In this document: positions 23,965 to 32,796 of the stretch, piece after piece
Numbering within the stretch: the first letter of the stretch is position 1
Layout of the letters: the number at the start of each line of letters is the position of its first letter
From: Nitratireductor sp.
GTDB lineage: Bacteria > Pseudomonadota > Alphaproteobacteria > Rhizobiales > Rhizobiaceae
Assembly: GCA_020637805.1 (NCBI GenBank)
Contig: JACKJU010000010.1
Coordinates: forward strand, 62,001-126,000
DNA: 64,000 bases
Reading direction: 5' to 3'
Program-made: the position numbers and the translations under genes
The notes under the pieces: generated by a model
The model's input: the letters and a program-made list of their open reading frames with translations, nothing else
What the model was told of the DNA's origin: nothing
Database searches by the model: none

Positions 23965-24747
23965 TCAGTCGTCCATGCCCGGGAGCACGCCTCGCGGCAT
24001 CGGTACGATGGCTGCCGGAACATCGCAGGTCTTGTCCTTTGCCTTGCACAGGTCGGCGATGATGCACTGTTCGCATTTCGGTTTCCTGGCGACGCAGGTA
24101 TAGCGCCCATGAAGGATCAGCCAGTGATGGGCGTGATAAAGGAATTCGTCCGGTATCACCTTCATCAGGATGGCTTCGACCTCGTCCGGCGTCTTGCCCG
24201 GCGCAAGACCGATCCGGTTGCCGATCCTGAAAATATGCGTATCCACGGCCATGGTTGGAATTCCAAATGCCATCGACATCACCACATTCGCCGTCTTGCG
24301 CCCGACCCCGGGCAGGGTCGTCAATGCGTCGCGATCCTTCGGAACCGCGCCGCCGAAATCGTCGATCAGCTTTTGTGAAAGCGCGATGACGTTCTTTGCC
24401 TTGTTGCGGAAAAGGCCAATGGTCTTGATGTAGTCGCGAACCGTTTCCTCACCCAGCGCCAGCATCTTCTGCGGCGTGTCTGCGGCTTTGAAGAGATGCC
24501 GCGTGGCACGGTTTACGCCGGCATCGGTCGCCTGCGCGGATAGTGCGACCGCAACAACAAGGGTATACGGATTGGTATGGTAGAGTTCGCCGATCGGTTC
24601 CGGACGCTGCTTGCGGAAGCGCTCGAACATCTCGACCAGTTCCTCATGCGAATAACGGCACTTCGGCAGTCGTTTTGCGGGCTTTCGCCGTTTTGCCGCA
24701 GGCTTCGCGCTGCCCGCCGCCTTCTTCGCGCTCTTTTCTTTTGTCAT
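23965..24747 (-). CDS. nth: endonuclease III
   Basis: A DNA glycosylase/AP lyase that removes oxidised pyrimidines in base excision repair. The 260-residue product has the helix-hairpin-helix LPGVGRKTANVV, the catalytic Lys within LSAQATDAGVNRAT and the Asp in AVDTHIFRI. A [4Fe-4S] loop CVARKPKCEQCIIADLC gives four Cys in C-x6-C-x2-C-x5-C spacing. The first 27 residues are lysine- and alanine-rich, an extension common in rhizobial Nth. It is divergent from the DUF2244 gene. Confidence 0.96.
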   Translation of the reverse strand: MTKEKSAKKAAGSAKPAAKRRKPAKRLPKCRYSHEELVEMFERFRKQRPEPIGELYHTNPYTLVVAVALSAQATDAGVNRATRHLFKAADTPQKMLALGEETVRDYIKTIGLFRNKAKNVIALSQKLIDDFGGAVPKDRDALTTLPGVGRKTANVVMSMAFGIPTMAVDTHIFRIGNRIGLAPGKTPDEVEAILMKVIPDEFLYHAHHWLILHGRYTCVARKPKCEQCIIADLCKAKDKTCDVPAAIVPMPRGVLPGMDD

Positions 24748-24885
24748 TGCCTGCCTATACTCGTTTTCGAAGAGACAAATTCGCGATCACATCTGCCCCT
24801 TGCGCCTGTCCTCAAGCTGCATTGAACGGACGGGGTTACGCAACCGCAGAATGGGAGATTGTGCGGAACGGAGGGTTGCCGGGCA

Positions 24886-25422
24886 ATGGAAGAGAAGCGA
24901 TTCCCTGTTGATAGGGCGGAACCTGAAGGCGATTCGGCTCCCTGGCACGATCCGCAGGAAAAGCCGATCTTTGCCGCCCGGCTGACACCCTACCGGTCTC
25001 TCGGAAAGCGCGGTTTTCTGATACTGATGCTCTTTGTCGGCCTGACCAGCTTCATCTCGGGAATGATGTTCCTGATGATGGGTGCCTGGCCGGTCTTCGG
25101 CTTCTTCGGACTGGATGCCCTGGCGATCTATGTAGCATTCCGCATCAACTACCGAGACGCTCGCGGTTACGAGGAAATCGCCATCTGGCCGCACGAACTG
25201 CAATTGAGGCAGGTCGCGCCCTCGGGCAAGACGAATACCCATTCCTTCAATCCCTTCTGGACCCGTTTCGAGGTCGACCGGCACCGTGAAATCGGTGTCA
25301 CCCGCATGGCGCTGATCAGCAAGGGCAGGGAGATCGATGTGGGTTCCTTCCTGAACCCACCCGACCGGGAAACCTTTGCCGCGGCCTTCGGCGCGGCTTT
25401 GGCAACCGCAAAGGCCGGCTGA
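24886..25422 (+). CDS. DUF2244 membrane protein
   Basis: A 178-residue inner-membrane protein with two adjacent hydrophobic segments near residues 42-85 (GFLILMLFVGLTSFISGMMFLMM and the following stretch). A soluble C-terminal domain carries SHxFNPFW-like HSFNPFWTRFEV, a DUF2244 mark. The function is unknown. In alphaproteobacteria the gene is commonly beside nth, as here in divergent orientation. ATG 24886 has GGAGGG ten bases upstream. Confidence 0.85.
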   Translation: MEEKRFPVDRAEPEGDSAPWHDPQEKPIFAARLTPYRSLGKRGFLILMLFVGLTSFISGMMFLMMGAWPVFGFFGLDALAIYVAFRINYRDARGYEEIAIWPHELQLRQVAPSGKTNTHSFNPFWTRFEVDRHREIGVTRMALISKGREIDVGSFLNPPDRETFAAAFGAALATAKAG

Positions 25423-25550
25423 TCCGAATTCCGCGGGCAAGAATCGGGTGGCGGCGCGGCGCCTTGCTTTCTATCCTCTGCAAATGAAAGAACGGCCGCA
25501 CCGTGCAAACGCAGAATGTCGGTCAGTCCACGGGACGGCAGGAGGCAAGC

Positions 25551-26423
25551 ATGTCCTACATCGATATCGAGTCAGGTGGCGACTATCAGACGGTACGCCG
25601 TGTCATCGAACTGATTTCCGAGAACTGGCAGGACCAGCCGGAACTGGACGAGATTGCTCATGCCGTCGGCAGGTCTCCGACGCAATTGCAGAAAACCTTC
25701 ACCCGCTGGGCGGGGCTGTCGCCCAAGGCTTTTCTCCAGGCTGTGACGCTCGACCATGCCAAGCGTCTTCTTGCGCAGAACGTGCCGCTGCTTGAGGCAA
25801 GCCATGAATTGGGGCTTTCGGGGCCTGCTCGCCTGCACGATCTCTTTGTTACCCACGAGGCGATGTCACCCGGCGTCTACAAGTCGGGCGGAACCGGGCT
25901 GGAGATACGCTACGGCTTTCATGATTCGCTCTTCGGACGCGCGCTCGTAATGGTGACCGAGCGGGGAATGGCCGGTCTGGCCTTTGCCGACCGCAACGGC
26001 GACGGCGTGGGTGACGAGGCGGCGACCCTCGCAGACATGAAATCACGCTGGCCGAATGCACGCTATTTCGAGGACGCGGCCTTTACTGCGCCCTATGCTT
26101 CGCGAAGCTTCAACAGGGCCCGCTGGCGGGCCGACGAGCCGCTTCGCATCGTCATGATCGGTACCGATTTCGAGATCCGCGTCTGGGAAGGCCTTCTCGG
26201 CATTCCGCCGGGCAAGGCAACGACCTATTCGGCGCTTGGCCAGTCGGTTGGCGCAAATGCCCCGCGTGCCGTGGGCCGTGCCGTGGGCCGCAACCCGATT
26301 TCCTTTGTGGTTCCCTGTCATCGGGTGATCGGCAAGTCGGGTGCGCTTACGGGCTACCACTGGGGTCTTACCCGAAAGCGGGCAATGCTCGGCTGGGAGG
26401 CCGGCATCGCGGGCATGGTGTAG
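25551..26423 (+). CDS. AraC-type domain fused to O6-methylguanine-DNA methyltransferase (Ada C-terminal type)
   Basis: A 290-residue DNA repair protein. Residues 1-105 form an AraC-type helix-turn-helix (LDEIAHAVGRSPTQLQKTFTRWAG). Residues 120-288 form the methyltransferase, with active-site PCHRV near residue 258 and the preceding IPPGKATTYSALG. The N-terminal zinc domain of Ada, which takes methyl groups from phosphotriesters, is missing, so regulation by that route is not expected. GGAGG lies five bases before ATG 25551. This shortened Ada is frequent in Hyphomicrobiales. Confidence 0.9.
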   Translation: MSYIDIESGGDYQTVRRVIELISENWQDQPELDEIAHAVGRSPTQLQKTFTRWAGLSPKAFLQAVTLDHAKRLLAQNVPLLEASHELGLSGPARLHDLFVTHEAMSPGVYKSGGTGLEIRYGFHDSLFGRALVMVTERGMAGLAFADRNGDGVGDEAATLADMKSRWPNARYFEDAAFTAPYASRSFNRARWRADEPLRIVMIGTDFEIRVWEGLLGIPPGKATTYSALGQSVGANAPRAVGRAVGRNPISFVVPCHRVIGKSGALTGYHWGLTRKRAMLGWEAGIAGMV

Positions 26424-26577
26424 GGCAGCCGGGAGTTGTTTGAACAAGGAAAGGCTCGACTCTCGGCCCGCCTTGGGGCATTTTCGCGCCGGAGTGCTTC
26501 GGAGGCCGGAATTTCCGCCGGGCATCGGCACTCGCTTCGATTCTAAGCAAACACCGGTGAATTCGGGACGTGTCGAC

Positions 26578-27570
26578 ATGCCGAAGACGGCTGCCGTTAG
26601 ATTTCGCGCCATGGGCGCCGCCCTCCTCGCGATATTTGTAGTTGCGCTGCTTCCAGCCGCGCAGTTCGAGGCGCGCGCCCAGGCACAGGTCATCAAGGTT
26701 CCTCCTGGAAACCGCAATGCCACGCAGCCGGAAATTCCGAGCGGCGCGGTATCGCGAACACGTGCGACCAATGGCAGTTTTCAGGGCAAGTACGAGAAAA
26801 TCCGGGACCTCATCGGCAGCAATCGCGAACTGCAGGCACGGATAAAGGCCTCCGCAGCGCGGTTCGGAATTGCGCCTGTGCATATCGTCGGGGCACTGGT
26901 GGGCGAGCATACCTACAATGTCGACGCGCTCGACTATCTGCAAAGCTACATCGTCAAGGCCGCCAGCTATCTCAAGGCGGGTATCGAATTCGCCTATGAT
27001 GGCGAACAGGTGACGGATTTTGTCCGGCGTCCGCAATTTGCGCCGTGTTCGAAATTCGCCGACAGTTATCGTCTGTGGGCCTGCCGTGAGGACATCTGGA
27101 AGACCCGTTTTGCCGGAAAGACAGTGGACGGCAAGTCATGGCCGGCCGACCGTTTCGGCCGGGTATTCTTCCAGCCTTTATATGCCGGGCAGACTTTCGG
27201 TCTCGGGCAGCTGAACCCGCTTGCGGCATTGTCGGTCACCGACTACGTGAACCGCGTCACCGGAGCGCCTTTGCTTACCGCCGACAAGCCGGGCAAGGTC
27301 TACGAAACCATCATGGATCCCGATTCGACCCTGGATTACATGGCTGCGCTCATCCGGGTTTCCATCGATTCCTACAGATCGATTGCCGGCTTGGACATCT
27401 CCGGTAATCCCGGGATCACTGCAACGCTTTACAATCTGGGAGATGTCGTCGAGCGCGCCGAAGCCGCGCGGGCGAAGCGTGTTTCGGAACCCGGCTCCTT
27501 GCCCCAGGAAAATTACTATGGCTGGCTGGTCAACGACAAGCTTTCCGAACTGCAGGCACTGGTTCGCTGA
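26578..27570 (+). CDS. DUF1402 exported protein
   Basis: A 330-residue protein with an N-terminal signal (AMGAALLAIFVVALLPAAQFEARA). A long conserved domain contains HIVGALVGEHTYNVDALDYL, GQTFGLGQLNPLAALSVTDYV and TATLYNLGDVVERA. The Glu in GEHTYN and the GLGQLNP stretch recall lytic transglycosylase-like folds, so a wall-related role is possible, but DUF1402 has no assigned function. The start is uncertain because the ribosome site before ATG 26578 is weak. It converges with the xre gene 25 bases away. Confidence 0.8.
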   Translation: MPKTAAVRFRAMGAALLAIFVVALLPAAQFEARAQAQVIKVPPGNRNATQPEIPSGAVSRTRATNGSFQGKYEKIRDLIGSNRELQARIKASAARFGIAPVHIVGALVGEHTYNVDALDYLQSYIVKAASYLKAGIEFAYDGEQVTDFVRRPQFAPCSKFADSYRLWACREDIWKTRFAGKTVDGKSWPADRFGRVFFQPLYAGQTFGLGQLNPLAALSVTDYVNRVTGAPLLTADKPGKVYETIMDPDSTLDYMAALIRVSIDSYRSIAGLDISGNPGITATLYNLGDVVERAEAARAKRVSEPGSLPQENYYGWLVNDKLSELQALVR

Positions 27571-27595
27571 CACCCTGCTGTGGGCTGACTGATAC

Positions 27596-27991
27596 CTATT
27601 TGCGCCTGCTGTTGCGGTTCGCTTTCACGTTTATCGCGTGAATGAGTTCGTTGAGGTCGTCCGGCTTGAGTTCCCCTATCCGCCGCGCGAGAAGATTGGC
27701 GAGTTCGGTGGCCTCCACCGGCAGCTTGCTTGTATCCACGGTGACCTTGGGGTGGGATGAAAGCGCCAGGCGCTGCAGTTCCTCGGCATCATCCCAGATG
27801 ATGTTGAAATAGCCGATGACCCGTTGGACAAATTGCCAGTTGGGTGCTCCCCGGTCGCCTTTCTCCAGGGCTGACAGATAGGCGGCTGAAACGTCGAGAT
27901 CGGCGGCCATTTCCTTTTGCGTGATGCCGCGCTCCCGGCGCAGTTCCCGCACCCGCAATCCGAACGGCGTGAGCCTTGCTTTCTTGGACAT
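27596..27991 (-). CDS. XRE-family transcriptional regulator
   Basis: A 131-residue protein with an N-terminal Cro/CI helix-turn-helix (RVRELRRERGITQKEMAADLDVSAAYLSALEKG) and a short C-terminal helical region. ATG 27991 gives the usual start just before the helix-turn-helix. It is the last of a minus-strand run mltA, smr, xre, only seven bases after the smr stop. This trio is conserved in Hyphomicrobiales, so the regulator may act on envelope genes, though no target is known. Confidence 0.88.
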   Translation of the reverse strand: MSKKARLTPFGLRVRELRRERGITQKEMAADLDVSAAYLSALEKGDRGAPNWQFVQRVIGYFNIIWDDAEELQRLALSSHPKVTVDTSKLPVEATELANLLARRIGELKPDDLNELIHAINVKANRNSRRK

Positions 27992-27998
27992 CTGTCTT

Positions 27999-28631
27999 CT
28001 ACCGCTCGCGACGCCTGATCCGGACATAGAGCGCGCCGGATCCCCCATGTACCGGATGCGCCTCGCCGTAGCCTGAGACGTGCAACCGCATTGCAGGTTC
28101 CGCCAGCCAGCGCGGAACGAGATTTCTCAGTATGCCGCCGCTTGCCTGCCCCTTGCCGGTGATCACCAGCGCCATGCGCCTGTCGCGCTGCTGGCAATCG
28201 ACAAGAAACGCCTGCAGCGCATCGTGTGCCCGCTGTTGTGTCATGCCGTGGAGGTCGAGCCTCGCTTCGATTTGGATGCGGCCCTTCATCAGTTTGCGGG
28301 AAGTCTTGGTATCCAGTCCGGCCGGGGGATTGTTCCGTTCCCCGGGGGTGGAAACAGGCGGCCGGTATGCCGGAAGTTCTGGCGCTCTGCGTACCTGCCG
28401 GCCAACCTTTGGCTCTGTCTCATGCAGGGCAGGGTCGGCGGCAACCACCTTCGCCGGACCCTTCAGGTCAGTCGCCATTTGCGGCATGGGCAGGTTTCTG
28501 CGGTCAAGCGAGCGTCCTATTTCACGCCAGAGTTGACGTTCCTCGTCGTTGAGTATCCGGTGTCCCGGATGCACGGACCGGGCCGCTGCCTGTTCATTGC
28601 GGCCTGCATGCCGTGAAGGGCGACGCTTCAT
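27999..28631 (-). CDS. Smr/MutS2-domain protein
   Basis: A 210-residue protein: a charged, proline-rich N-terminal half and a C-terminal Smr domain (residues about 118-208) with RLDLHGMTQQRAHDAL, LVITGKGQASGGILRNLVP and the closing HPVHGGSGALYVRIRR. Smr domains are small nucleases or RNA/DNA binders. It overlaps the mltA stop by four bases, so it is coupled to it. Confidence 0.9.
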   Translation of the reverse strand: MKRRPSRHAGRNEQAAARSVHPGHRILNDEERQLWREIGRSLDRRNLPMPQMATDLKGPAKVVAADPALHETEPKVGRQVRRAPELPAYRPPVSTPGERNNPPAGLDTKTSRKLMKGRIQIEARLDLHGMTQQRAHDALQAFLVDCQQRDRRMALVITGKGQASGGILRNLVPRWLAEPAMRLHVSGYGEAHPVHGGSGALYVRIRRRER

Positions 28632-29839
28632 GTGCTTGTCCCCCTCGCCAGTTGCGGTTCCGGCATGAGAACGTACATCTGTGCGTCATGGCTCACCCGG
28701 CCGGCGATTTCGCCTGCGCCGGAGCCTGAACCGATGAAAAGGTCGCCGCGCACCGGTCCGGTGATCGCAGAACCGGTGTCCTGGGCGATCATCAGCCGGG
28801 CAAAATGCCCGGAAATGCCGACAACCGGTCTATCGGTTTCGACCCACAATGGTGTGCCGAATGTGTGCAGGCGGTGATCGACTGCAAGGCTGCGTCCGGC
28901 GGAAAGCGGAACGCCTGCGGCTGCTACCGGCCCGAGTTCGGGCTGGGGATGGTCGATGGTCTGGAAGAAGATGAAAGACCGGTTTTCCCACATTACTTCG
29001 CGTGCCTGGTCCGGGTGGTTCTTCAGCCAGTCCCGGATCGCCTGCATGGAGATGTCTTCAGGAGCGATCTCGCCCCGTTCGATCAGCAGTCTTCCGATGG
29101 CGGTGAAGGGGTGCCCGCTTTTGCCATCATAGGAAATGCGCAGTAGCGACCCGTCGGTCATCTTCAGCCGAGCCGAACCCTGGATGTGTATGAAGAAAAG
29201 GTCTACGATGTCGTCGAGCCAGAACAGTTCCAGACCCTTTCCGTCGAGCACGCCATTCTCGATCGCCCGGCGGTCGTGATATTCGGCATAGCCGTCACCG
29301 GTCCTGCGTGCGAAAAAGAAATGATCTGCCATGTCTGCCGGCCGCGAACCTTCGTCGATCTCGGCAAGGTCTTCCGGCCGCCGGTAGACAGGAAAGCGGA
29401 ACCGGTCATTGCGCTCGAACGAGGCCTCCGCCTCGGGTTCGAAATAGCCGGTCACAAGCCCCGTTCCGGGCCTTCTGCCGCCTGCCCTGTCCGCCACTAT
29501 CCGGTATGCCGTGAAATTCTGTTCGAAGAAACCGCGCGCGGCCTGACTGTCCGCATGGTCCAGGGTAGGATCGAGCGCGCGTACGCCGATACTGGAAAGA
29601 AGTTCACCCGGTACGCCGATTGCCTTGGTCGAGTAGGGCCTTCCCGCCATTCTGCGGGCGCTTGTCCTGAACGCCTCGAAGGCCTCCAGGTGGTTGTCGT
29701 CAGGCCATCGGGAAAGCGTGTCGAATGAAACAGGCTCAAGGACGACCTGGCCCCAGGAAGGACGGCCGGGTTCGCCGGTCAGGTCAAGCCGTATTGCCCC
29801 GGCGGACAGGGAGATGGGATCTTTTCCGCCTGTAGACAT
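28628..29839 (-). CDS. mltA: MltA-type lytic transglycosylase without visible signal peptide
   Basis: Cuts peptidoglycan glycan strands to 1,6-anhydro ends. The 403-residue product has the MltA domain (LVTGYFEPEAEAS, FIHIQGSARLKM) and the 3D domain with the catalytic Asp region LMIAQDTGSAITGPVRGDLF. No signal peptide or lipobox precedes the mature-like start, and an in-frame TGA (the tim44 stop at 29867-29869) lies only nine codons upstream, so a longer start is impossible. Export must use another route or the N-terminus is non-classical. It follows tim44 closely. Confidence 0.88.
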   Translation of the reverse strand: MSTGGKDPISLSAGAIRLDLTGEPGRPSWGQVVLEPVSFDTLSRWPDDNHLEAFEAFRTSARRMAGRPYSTKAIGVPGELLSSIGVRALDPTLDHADSQAARGFFEQNFTAYRIVADRAGGRRPGTGLVTGYFEPEAEASFERNDRFRFPVYRRPEDLAEIDEGSRPADMADHFFFARRTGDGYAEYHDRRAIENGVLDGKGLELFWLDDIVDLFFIHIQGSARLKMTDGSLLRISYDGKSGHPFTAIGRLLIERGEIAPEDISMQAIRDWLKNHPDQAREVMWENRSFIFFQTIDHPQPELGPVAAAGVPLSAGRSLAVDHRLHTFGTPLWVETDRPVVGISGHFARLMIAQDTGSAITGPVRGDLFIGSGSGAGEIAGRVSHDAQMYVLMPEPQLARGTST

Positions 29840-29866
29840 CTGTGATCCCCCGGCCGCCTGATGCGA

Positions 29867-30571
29867 TCATTCGTCGGATTCGGTCGCAATCAGTTTCCAG
29901 TTCGGATCGCGCGACTTCAGACTGCGCGCAAACGTCCAGACATCGTTGACCTCGGCCACCTGGTCAGGATCGCCGTCTATCACCTCGCCATTGCTGTCAT
30001 GTGTGGAAGAAATGATCTGGCTGATGAACTGCACGGTGACCTGTGCCTCGTTTCCGGCCACGGCGGCACCGCGGATATCGGATTTCTCGATTCCGACGAA
30101 TGTCGATCGAACCGTTTCACCACGCTTTTCGCGCTCGTCCAGCGCTTCTGCGAAGCCTTCGTATACTTCCTTGGAAAGCAGGTTCTTCAGCGCCTTGCGG
30201 TCGCCGTCGGCGAAGGCGGTGACGATCATCTCGTATGCCATCTTGGCACCGGAAAGAAACGATTCGGGTTCGAAGGATGGATCCTTTGAGGCGATGTCCA
30301 TCAGGCCGCTGTTGAGCTTTGTCCCGGGCTCCGCGTAGCTGTTGATGGCCGCATGTGCCGGGTTGGCACCTTCCCCTGCCACCCCGCGACTGGGCAGGGA
30401 AACCACGTTTCCGTTCTCCGGTTCGGGCTGGGTGTTGTCGCGTTCGGGCTGGCGCGGGACCGGCGGCGGTTGATGTCCGGTACGCTGGCCGAGCACCGAA
30501 CGGAGCCGCAGCAATATGAAGACCGCAATCACGATCGTGATTATCGTTGTCGCGTCGAAGAGATCGGACAT
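29867..30571 (-). CDS. Tim44-domain membrane-anchored protein
   Basis: A 234-residue protein with one N-terminal membrane helix (TTIITIVIAVFILLRLRSVLG), a proline-rich linker and a C-terminal Tim44-like domain (residues about 100-225: FLSGAKMAYEMIVTAFADGD, EVYEGFAEALDEREKRGE). Bacterial members are related to mitochondrial Tim44 and TimA-type proteins, and a role in inner-membrane protein assembly is proposed. The first gene of the tim44-mltA-smr-xre run, it is divergent from fxsA and next to secB, the usual neighbourhood in the order. Confidence 0.9.
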   Translation of the reverse strand: MSDLFDATTIITIVIAVFILLRLRSVLGQRTGHQPPPVPRQPERDNTQPEPENGNVVSLPSRGVAGEGANPAHAAINSYAEPGTKLNSGLMDIASKDPSFEPESFLSGAKMAYEMIVTAFADGDRKALKNLLSKEVYEGFAEALDEREKRGETVRSTFVGIEKSDIRGAAVAGNEAQVTVQFISQIISSTHDSNGEVIDGDPDQVAEVNDVWTFARSLKSRDPNWKLIATESDE

Positions 30572-30746
30572 CTGCGAATTGTTTCCCGTCTATTGGCCGC
30601 CGCCGGTGCGGCAGAACTGTTGAACCTGATATAAGCTGTTGGAAAAAAGATTCAAAGGCGGGAATGCAATCGGCACCCGGAATACCTATCTTGGTTCACG
30701 TTCAACGTCACAAAGAGCGGCCAAATCCGCAGGGCAGTGCCTTTCC

Positions 30747-31310
30747 ATGCCATTCAGCATAATACCGTTTCTTCTACTCGTGGTGCCGATTCTCGAAATC
30801 GCCACCTTTATCGTCGTCGGGGGACAGATCGGCGTTGTTGCGACACTGGGAATGATCCTGTTCACGGCAGTGCTCGGGTCCATACTTCTGCGCATCCAGG
30901 GCTTTCAGGTTCTCAACCAGCTGCGCGCTGCAACCGATGCCGGCCGCGTTCCCGGCCGCGAACTGGGACATGGCGTGATGATCCTGCTGGCCGGGGTCCT
31001 GTTGCTGACGCCCGGATTTGTGACCGATACTGCGGGCTTCCTGCTCTTCGTACCCTTCATCCGCAATGCAATCTGGTCCTTCCTTGCAACGCGCATCACC
31101 GTGGTTGGACCTGGCATGGGATCGGGAGGCCGTGAATCCTACCGCCGCTACCCGCAGGATGGTGTTGTCGACCTCGATCCGGACGAATTCTCGGAAACGG
31201 GAACACCGGATCCCGGCTCGCCGTGGAGCCGCGACGGCAATGGGTCTTCCGGCTCCGAAAACGGCCCCCGGCGGGAACTTCCTGACCATGATGGAAACAA
31301 ACGCGGCTGA
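30747..31310 (+). CDS. fxsA: FxsA family membrane protein
   Basis: A 187-residue inner-membrane protein with hydrophobic segments IIPFLLLVVPILEIATFIVV, VVATLGMILFTAVLGSIL and VMILLAGVLLLTPGFVTD, the last being the FxsA signature. In E. coli overproduced FxsA relieves phage T7 exclusion; the normal role is unknown. The C-terminal 60 residues are hydrophilic and rich in Gly, Ser and Pro. The ribosome site before ATG 30747 is weak. It is followed by secB. Confidence 0.9.
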   Translation: MPFSIIPFLLLVVPILEIATFIVVGGQIGVVATLGMILFTAVLGSILLRIQGFQVLNQLRAATDAGRVPGRELGHGVMILLAGVLLLTPGFVTDTAGFLLFVPFIRNAIWSFLATRITVVGPGMGSGGRESYRRYPQDGVVDLDPDEFSETGTPDPGSPWSRDGNGSSGSENGPRRELPDHDGNKRG

Positions 31311-31325
31311 ACACGGCACGGCATC

Positions 31326-31362
31326 CTGCACTTTGCCTTGTTAGCCTGCGCTTTGCCTTGTT
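31326..31362 (+). repeat. two-copy 20-base tandem repeat upstream of secB
   Basis: CTGCACTTTGCCTTGTT (31326-31342) is repeated at 31346-31362 with one change (A to G), a period of 20 bases. It lies in the fxsA-secB gap. Downstream, CGTGGCC (31402-31408) and GGCCACG (31421-31427) can form a stem near the secB ribosome site. Confidence 0.6.
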
Positions 31363-31449
31363 TGAAAGGGTGCAACGTGCTAGCAGACCACGGATTTTTA
31401 ACGTGGCCTGCAAACGCTGAGGCCACGCAACCGCAGGCAAGGATTGGAC

Positions 31450-31956
31450 ATGGCCAACAACGAAAACGAGACCGCGGCTTCTGCCGCCAATGGTGAACAG
31501 CAGGCCCCGGGCCTGTCCGTTCTGACCCAGTACGTGAAGGACTTCTCTTTCGAGAACCCGAATTCGCCCAACTCGCTTCTTCCCCGCAAGGAGCAGCCGG
31601 AAATCAAGATCAACATCAACGTCAATGCCAATGCGATGTCGGAAACCGATTTCGAGGTCGTGCTGAAGCTTGAAGCCAAGGCTGGCGAGGGCAAGGAAGT
31701 CCTGTTCAACGCGGAACTGGAATATGCCGGCATTTTCCGCCTGACCAATCTGCCGCAGGAAGCCATGCACCCGGCCGTTCTGATCGAGTGCCCGCGTCTT
31801 CTCTTCCCGTTCGCGCGCCAGATCATTTCGGATGCAACGCGCAATGGCGGCTTCCCGCCCCTGATGATCGACCCGGTGGATTTCGCACGTCTCTACCAGG
31901 CTCGCATGGCTCAGGCACAGCAGGATCAGGCAACCGGCGAGGCAGGCAAGGCCTGA
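31450..31956 (+). CDS. secB: protein-export chaperone SecB
   Basis: A homotetrameric cytosolic chaperone that keeps preproteins unfolded and hands them to SecA. The 168-residue product has VLTQYVKDFSFENPNSP, ETDFEVVLKLEAKAG, AGIFRLTNLPQEAMHPAVL and PFARQIISDATRNGGFPPLMI, all standard SecB blocks. ATG 31450 is six bases after AAGGA; a TTG at 31444 is less likely. It converges with hpaH. Confidence 0.97.
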   Translation: MANNENETAASAANGEQQAPGLSVLTQYVKDFSFENPNSPNSLLPRKEQPEIKININVNANAMSETDFEVVLKLEAKAGEGKEVLFNAELEYAGIFRLTNLPQEAMHPAVLIECPRLLFPFARQIISDATRNGGFPPLMIDPVDFARLYQARMAQAQQDQATGEAGKA

Positions 31957-31992
31957 CAATCGGACCGGAGGCCGGCCTGATGGGCTGCCTGC

Positions 31993-32796
31993 CTAAAAGT
32001 GGCAGCCTACCTCGCCGAACGCGCCGAAATCGGCCAGGATGTTCGAGTTTTCCGGACATTCGACGGGCCGGATGAACGAGCCGGACAGGACCACCTGTCC
32101 GGCTTCCATTTTCTGGCCATAGGCATGCATTCGCCTCGCCAGCCAGACAACGCTCTCGACCGGGTCGTTGAGCACACCGGCACCAAGCCCGGTTTCCTCC
32201 ACTTCACCGTTTTTCATCACGATCGCGCCCACGCGGCGCAGATCGAATGCATGCGGCTCATGCCGCGCCGTGCCCATCACCAGCCCGGCATTGGCGGCAT
32301 TGTCGGAAATCGTGTCGAAGATTTTGCGCGCTTGCCCCGTGGTCTTGTCGGTGCGCACGATGCGCGTGTCGAGTATCTCGAGGCACGGTGAGACGTAATC
32401 CGTGGCTGCCAGCACCTCGTCCCGCGATATGTCCTGACTGCCAATCTCGCGTTTCAGTACGAATGCGATTTCCGCCTCGATGCGCGGTTGAATGAACCGG
32501 TCGCGCGGGATCGTGCTTCCGCTGTCGAACAGCATGTCGTCGAACAGGATGCCGCTGTCGGGAATGTCTATGTTGAGCGCGGCCTGCATCGCCTTCGAGG
32601 TCAAGCCGATCTTCCAACCGATCACGCTTCGCCCTTCTGCCAGCTTGCGGGCGGCGATGCGTTTCTGGATCTCGTAGGCATCATCCATGTCCATGTCGGG
32701 ATGGCGAAGCGTAAGCAGGCCAATCTGCCGACGGCTCTGCTCGGCATCCACGAGATCGGCTGCTGCAAGATCGTGTTGTTCGGGAGACAGCTTCAC
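31993..32796 (-). CDS. hpaH: 2-oxo-hept-4-ene-1,7-dioate hydratase
   Basis: Adds water to 2-oxohept-4-ene-1,7-dioate in the homoprotocatechuate pathway, using Mg2+. The 267-residue product matches the hydratase/decarboxylase family of the FAH superfamily: GRSVIGWKIGLTSKAMQAAL near residue 55, RIEAEIAFVLKREI with metal-ligand glutamates, and GAGVLNDPVESVVWLA. It is the last gene of the minus-strand hpa operon and overlaps the hpaG-like gene by four bases. The aldolase HpaI, which would follow, is not in the window. Confidence 0.9.
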   Translation of the reverse strand: MKLSPEQHDLAAADLVDAEQSRRQIGLLTLRHPDMDMDDAYEIQKRIAARKLAEGRSVIGWKIGLTSKAMQAALNIDIPDSGILFDDMLFDSGSTIPRDRFIQPRIEAEIAFVLKREIGSQDISRDEVLAATDYVSPCLEILDTRIVRTDKTTGQARKIFDTISDNAANAGLVMGTARHEPHAFDLRRVGAIVMKNGEVEETGLGAGVLNDPVESVVWLARRMHAYGQKMEAGQVVLSGSFIRPVECPENSNILADFGAFGEVGCHF

